From assembly GCF_019925205.1 (NCBI RefSeq), contig NC_083567.1, positions 25,916,001-25,980,000 on the forward strand: a DNA stretch of 64,000 bases, read 5' to 3'. Shown one piece after another: positions 61,701 to 64,000 of this stretch (positions are counted from its first letter, which is position 1; each line of letters starts with the position of its first letter). The notes under the pieces were generated by a model. That model saw nothing but the letters and a program-made list of their open reading frames with translations. It did no database searches and had not been told where the DNA came from. The translations under genes were made by a program, and so were the position numbers. This stretch comes from Metopolophium dirhodum (Eukaryota > Arthropoda > Insecta > Hemiptera > Aphididae).

Positions 61701-62616
61701 CTCATAAAACTGTCCTCGTTCTACGAGAGAACAATCGCCATAAATTTAACTACACGTAGTTCCGTATAGCGTGGAGACATTATATGTATTATGTACGGGT
61801 TTACTGCCGTGTTATATTTTATTGAGTAATATTATGTTCAAAGTTACTGAAATGACCGTGTCCAAGTCGTCGGTGAAATGATAAAACGACTAGGAAACCT
61901 ATCTAATATTAAACTAGCACACTGTCGTTTTAGTACGATTCTGTGTATACTACAATATAGTATAATTACACTACGATCTACATAATAATATACATTCATT
62001 AACTGCCATTTCTCACCGTTGTGTCCTTATTCATTCGGCTCAGAGTAAATTGTCAAATTGAATTAGTTTTATTCTTATTCTCACAGCCCAAGATTAGGCA
62101 TTGTTTAGCCAAAATTCGGAAAAAAATTATCAAAGAAGAATCTCGTTTGAAGTGCTACAGATATTTTTTATTTTGTAATAATTATAATAAGTACCTACTA
62201 TAGATTAGGTTACAGGTAAGTAGTAAACGATAATAAATTAATGCAACTTTATCATTCTTATCTAAAACTTTTTTTTGTTTTACCCACGTGAGTTTATTAT
62301 TAACTGTTTTCAAATATTATTATAAGAGTAAATAATGTTTTTTTTCCTTCACTCTTCCGTATTATGATGTTATTATATAGACTATATACTCTATATATTA
62401 TTATATTATATTTCTTATATTTTTATCACTAATCTAGATGGAGATTATACAATGTGATGGATAAACTCTTATTAATCTTAGATAATTAATTAATTTTTAA
62501 TTAATTATACTTGGATATTTTACCTCTGGGTTGTCCTCTTGTTCTTCGAAAAATATATTTGGATCGTCGATACTTTTTTTGGGGATATCATCAATCATCA
62601 TGCTTTTTGTTTTCAT
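40654..62616 (-). CDS. ASH/MSP-domain ciliary protein (HYDIN / DLEC1 / CFAP47 group), 16 exons
   Basis: Sixteen exons with GT-AG borders join into about 2934 coding bases (about 977 residues). Phases agree at 14 of 15 junctions. The translation is a series of beta-rich Ig-like repeats with the ASH/MSP/Hydin signature: VTFTNNGSCPVRVSW, IRLLNNTHCDFVYSWG, ITIRNPTKIPCQVKTK, LQILNNSEIPIKISWRIY, LSTSYINFGQVVVAETKTI, and final strands such as VIFVEVSGLGIK. Such proteins sit in the axoneme of motile cilia and flagella; in insects that means mainly sperm, so testis expression is expected. Exon 1 has a plausible ATG, but it leads straight into what looks like the end of a domain (MAEIEVIAEYNG), so further 5' exons may exist. 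Which member of the group it is cannot be decided here. Two weak points: three frame changes in exon 3, and a phase conflict between exons 14 and 15. Confidence 0.75.
42789..43004 (-). CDS. ASH-domain gene, exon 15
   Basis: Acceptor AAACGTATAG, donor CCCAA|GTGAGT. Reads LTFADPISTLLGIKSSMSSS, then VYDFLILSIGPERFFARSAD and PTPIAITFKPK. The best acceptor requires phase 2 upstream; exon 14 gives phase 1. Confidence 0.75.
43060..43186 (-). CDS. ASH-domain gene, exon 14
   Basis: Acceptor TTTTATTTAG, donor CCAG|GTACAT. Reads TVATFKMHIYFPVLKLSTSY, then INFGQVVVAETKTINVMLSS, the start of an ASH domain. It ends in phase 1, which does not fit exon 15. Confidence 0.8.
43187..43546. other. Part of intron 13, with (AAT)n run
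   Basis: Intron sequence next to the decayed LINE; an AAT microsatellite lies at about 43219-43243. Confidence 0.6.
43575..43598 (+). repeat. 12-bp tandem duplication in the LINE endonuclease motif
   Basis: GACTTCAACGCC twice (43575-43586, 43587-43598), turning GGDFNAKH into GGDFNADFNAKH. Confidence 0.85.
43992..44028. repeat. Inverted telomere-like repeat (TTAGG/CCTAA)
   Basis: Four AGGTT units followed by CCTAA units. Perfect 13-bp arms (43999-44011 and 44014-44026) are separated by two bases. It lies at a break in the LINE reading frame. Confidence 0.8.
44553..44564. repeat. Short CCTAACCTAACC tract in the LINE
   Basis: It occupies the place where the intact LINE encodes Ile-Thr after SPGYDL and shifts the frame. 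Confidence 0.7.
46030..46918. other. Rest of intron 13
   Basis: AT-rich; nothing recognised. Confidence 0.5.
46919..47053 (-). CDS. ASH-domain gene, exon 13
   Basis: Acceptor GATATGCCTTTAG, donor CCTAAG|GTATCT. Reads IELQAIINIKQVHPPKMPAE, then KFEKTGYLNAVYENSYFKPK. 45 codons, phase 0 to 0. The 3.7-kb intron after it holds the decayed LINE. Confidence 0.75.
47221..47424 (-). CDS. ASH-domain gene, exon 12
   Basis: Acceptor GATAATTTTTAG, donor GAA|GTATAC. Reads VSASEMYNSRSENYTVTRLF, then ENISFEIGSPFFIKSLRSLR. 68 codons, phase 0 to 0. Confidence 0.8.
47620..47740 (-). CDS. ASH-domain gene, exon 11
   Basis: Acceptor AATTATTTCAG, donor CAA|GTAATA. Reads KYCIRRDGFKMKSTVVKLYS, then IQPNLVIRESDNIFQ. 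Found because exon 10 (phase 2) and exon 12 (phase 0) need exactly such an exon between them. Confidence 0.7.
48425..48579 (-). CDS. ASH-domain gene, exon 10
   Basis: Acceptor TTGTTTTCAG. Reads VKPIILKLEPKTLGYVTFSL, then NGKAVGIVTALEPS; donor G|GTACAT, phase 2, which exon 11 completes to Gly. Without splicing the frame stops three codons later. Confidence 0.75.
48580..49787. other. Intron 9 of the ASH-domain gene
   Basis: AT-rich, with a CA-repeat at about 48834-48848 and CGCGTCACACACGCG next to it. Nothing else recognised. Confidence 0.5.
49788..49998 (-). CDS. ASH-domain gene, exon 9
   Basis: Acceptor TTTGTTAAG (or CTTCAG six bases on, same frame), donor ATA|GTAAGT. Reads FSLYSMESENRLQILNNSEI then PIKISWRIYNESKEN, with NN.S.IPI.ISW typical of ASH domains. 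Phase 2 to 0. Confidence 0.85.
49999..51078. other. Intron 8 of the ASH-domain gene, 3' part
   Basis: AT-rich, no exon recognised. It borders the SINE at 51079. Confidence 0.5.
51079..51350 (+). mobile_element. tRNA-derived SINE with complete pol III promoter, in intron 8
   Basis: The head resembles a class II tRNA (Leu/Ser type). A box TTGCCGAGCGG lies at about 51090-51100 and B box GGTTCAAAACC at 51134-51144. The body has CTTCGGGCAAGTCATGGTG, GTGCCGCCATCCCCCACCTGG and CTACGGGTACCC, and it ends GTTGCCGCAGGTAAATTAATA plus an A-run. Same family as 35368-35606. It is antisense to the host gene. Confidence 0.85.
51570..51840 (-). CDS. ASH-domain gene, exon 8
   Basis: Acceptor ATTTACTTTGTAG, donor ATCAA|GTAAGT. 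Reads AYGDGTEIASIKRCSIWIER, then FKVSVWVLATTWGRYEDVV and LPAIHIPLIIKAITFPIEYP. Phase 1 to 2. Largest uninterrupted exon after 3 and 4. Confidence 0.85.
51841..56114. other. Intron 7 of the ASH-domain gene
   Basis: 4.3 kb, AT-rich. An (AT)n run lies at about 55629-55648. No exon or mobile element was recognised. Confidence 0.5.
56115..56216 (-). CDS. ASH-domain gene, exon 7
   Basis: Acceptor ATATGTTTAG (an alternative AG six bases on keeps the frame), donor GACA|GTAAGT. Reads VEQSITIRNPTKIPCQVKTK, a clear ASH strand pattern, then ARYHGYSVPGKID. An 85-bp intron separates it from exon 6. Confidence 0.8.
56302..56384 (-). CDS. ASH-domain gene, exon 6
   Basis: 83 bp, acceptor GTTAAG, donor ACAG|GTACAG. 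Reads APLVQQIEQDLDYYHPVMAF then KDIECNT. Phase 2 to 1, consistent with both neighbours. Confidence 0.75.
56385..58051. other. Intron 5 of the ASH-domain gene
   Basis: AT-rich except near exon 6; nothing recognised. Confidence 0.5.
58052..58206 (-). CDS. ASH-domain gene, exon 5
   Basis: Follows a 72-bp intron (58207-58278) whose acceptor is TTTTGTTTAG. Reads GHLNKCHIPFFVQCNALAP, then ITVECWIYEFSATVTYVDEW; donor AA|GTACGC, phase 2. The join KKS-GHLNKCHIPFF completes the ASH end strand. Confidence 0.8.
58279..58605 (-). CDS. ASH-domain gene, exon 4
   Basis: Acceptor CAACCTTCAG. Reads ATGISCQLVEWSFAGSK through a full ASH core (IRLLNNTHCDFVYSWG) to EFEFIVTPKKS; donor AGC|GTAAGG. 109 codons, phase 0 to 0. 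Reading through the donor instead reaches an in-frame TAG exactly at the next acceptor. Confidence 0.8.
58606..59931. other. Intron 3 of the ASH-domain gene
   Basis: AT-rich, GC rising close to exon 3; nothing recognised. Confidence 0.5.
59932..60458 (-). CDS. ASH-domain gene, exon 3 (GC-rich, three frame changes)
   Basis: Acceptor TTGTTGTAG, donor GAG|GTAAGA. The frame starts TDQCVKETVTFTNNGSCP. After about base 60345 the domain-like reading moves one base (WGWPPESFEVVDRAKISVQV), returns near base 60270 (ETLRFSAQNRDGSTGETVLY) and moves again near 60025 (DAKSFGPYGNGSTTQMQ) so that the end joins exon 4 in phase. Net change is one base. GC content is far above the rest of the gene. Confidence 0.65.
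60510..60529. repeat. Run of 20 G in intron 2
   Basis: Poly(G) directly after CGCAAGGCCGTATCCAGAATTGTTTTC, inside a 182-bp intron. Confidence 0.9.
60641..60753 (-). CDS. ASH-domain gene, exon 2
   Basis: Acceptor CTGTTTTACAG, donor AAG|GTAGGT. Reads SLSIEMAEIEVIAEYNGKE, then ISLCTDRIIVDLNWHQL. Phase 0 to 2, joining exon 3 as HQL-R-TDQC. Confidence 0.75.
60754..62523. other. Intron 1 of the ASH-domain gene
   Basis: AT-rich; 61680-61780 is slightly more balanced. No exon was recognised. Confidence 0.5.
62524..62616 (-). CDS. ASH-domain gene, exon 1 (putative start)
   Basis: ATG at 62616, reading MKTKSMMIDDIPKKSIDDP and then an acidic FFEEQEDNPE; donor GAG|GTAAAA; phase 0. An alternative is that this is an internal exon with its acceptor at AAAAAG. 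The acidic segment has no domain. Confidence 0.55.
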
Positions 62617-64000
62617 AAAAAAAAATAATAAATAAATAACCAAACACGTAGGTATAAATTTATATTCAAACCAAATTATACTTTGGTTTAGTGAGTTTAT
62701 ATAAAACATATTTTTGTGAAAACGAATAATGTAGAGTGTTAACAAAATATTGATCCAAAAATATTTTTAAACTAATAATTTTGTAAACCGGAACTCATAA
62801 AATGTAACCATATAATGTGTAACGAACTTATAAGAAATAAAGATAAATGTTACACAAGTTCTGATGCTTTAACGTTTTATGTACTATTTATTATTTATTG
62901 GTGGTACTATATAAGCTTTCATTCCGTTATTTTATATTATTCGAAGAAAGTTATGAAGTTTAATTATTAATTTGATGACATTTGTCTAATCAGGACTAAT
63001 CTGTTCTTACTGTCTGTTCGTAGTTTATCAAGTTGAATAATGTTATATAAATACATTTTAACAATAATCATTGGTGATCATGAACTATAATTATTAATAA
63101 ACTATAAAATAATACTCTTTAAATTTTTCCAACTCATTAACCCAAAGGGAACTATTGAATTGTCCACATTAAATTTTTAAACAGTTTATAAATACAAATC
63201 AATAATAACTGAATTAATTATATTAACTCAATTTACATAAACAAGAGTAGACTAATTGAATGGAAATTAGTCAATTATAATTCGAGTAACTAACCTACAT
63301 TTGCACTAGTGGATTTCGTTATAAAACGAGTATAATATGTCATGTACATAAATAAACTTATTAATACGGTGTACCAGTGTACCCCTTATAAACTAAATAA
63401 TGTGTTAAGTTAAATTACTTTTAACTATTTAAACTTTTTACGTTAAAAACATTATTAAACATTGTGTATTAATAGTAATTGCATATGTAATATATTATGT
63501 GTTAAATATAATTTAATATAGTTACTAATACGATTTACAATTTACGAATTAGTTATATTTTGTTATTATAATATTTCGGACTGCCGTATTTGGTATGTGT
63601 AACACACTAGCACTTACTATAAAAAAATATACTAGAATATATCGAACTAGTCACTGAGTAGGGTATCTTGAATATTGTGTGAGGTACATGACGATCAATA
63701 ATTATTGTACCTAATCAATTAACGAGACAGAGTCCCTACTCCCTATAGGCGATTGAGTCAAGGAGTTATTGGGAAATGGTTAAGTTCATAAAAACTGGTG
63801 TTAGGTTAGTGTATCTTTGATGTTTTTTGCTATTATCCCGTAAATTAATGAAGATTTTGAAAATTAACATTCATTAAATTCAATTTGTGTTTAATTTATA
63901 ATCCATAAGAATATAGTAAAATACAACTTATTGAACTCTTTGTACATTACCCAAAGTGATTTCCAAAATATCGAATCCAAAATCACAGTTTATTGTAAAT
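62617..64000. other. Upstream region of the ASH-domain gene
   Basis: AT-rich. No further exon could be supported, though earlier exons may lie here or beyond the window. 63650-63790 is less AT-rich. Confidence 0.4.

Noticed and set aside
1..64000. CRISPR array, operons or symbiont DNA
   Set aside because: No regularly spaced repeats with unique spacers; sparse spliced genes and poly(A) elements show nuclear insect DNA.

Overview
This is nuclear DNA from an insect, most likely an aphid. The base composition is strongly AT-rich. Genes are split by GT-AG introns with long, nearly empty introns. TTAGG-type telomeric units, poly(A)-tailed SINEs, jockey-type LINEs and Mutator/YqaJ transposon genes are all present. 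Nothing looks bacterial: there are no operons, no ribosome binding sites and no dense coding. The species call is inference from overall style.

Layout. 1-2.4 kb: 3' part of a transposon gene that fuses a Mutator-like transposase-type region to a YqaJ-type nuclease, with one 303-bp intron. 3.1-8.3 kb: an older element with repeated inverted-end motifs, interrupted by a full-length jockey-type LINE (3344-7853). The LINE has both ORFs open and a perfect 12-bp target-site duplication. 8.3-8.6 kb: a SINE whose head looks like a tRNA/5S rRNA mosaic. 8.6-22 kb: non-coding, dominated from 15 to 20.8 kb by copies of one dispersed repeat family (ends near GATTCTGAGCG), including a tandem duplication of about 995 bp. 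23.1-24.0 kb: a GC- and CpG-rich island ending in a strong splice donor, probably the first exon of an unidentified plus-strand gene. 26.9-27.5 kb: a hAT-like non-autonomous element (8-bp TSD, CAGGG ends) filled with ACCGGT-rich internal repeats. 28.7 kb: an isolated 53-bp exon-like segment with a kinase-like WSFGVVLLEIW motif. 35.4 kb and 51.1 kb: two copies of one tRNA-derived SINE family.

40.65-62.6 kb (minus strand): the main host gene. Joining splice sites and phases by hand gives 16 exons, about 2.93 kb of coding sequence and about 977 residues. The protein is made of Ig-like ASH/MSP-type beta domains as in the HYDIN / DLEC1 / CFAP47 group of axonemal proteins. A role in the sperm flagellum or cilium is inferred from that family. 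Most exons are too short to stand out as ORFs. The third exon is very GC-rich and carries three reading-frame changes that look like consensus errors or real damage. One intron holds a decayed jockey-type LINE copy in which telomere-like TTAGG/CCTAA units sit at two break points.

All coordinates come from reading the sequence. Family assignments rest on motifs, not on searches.
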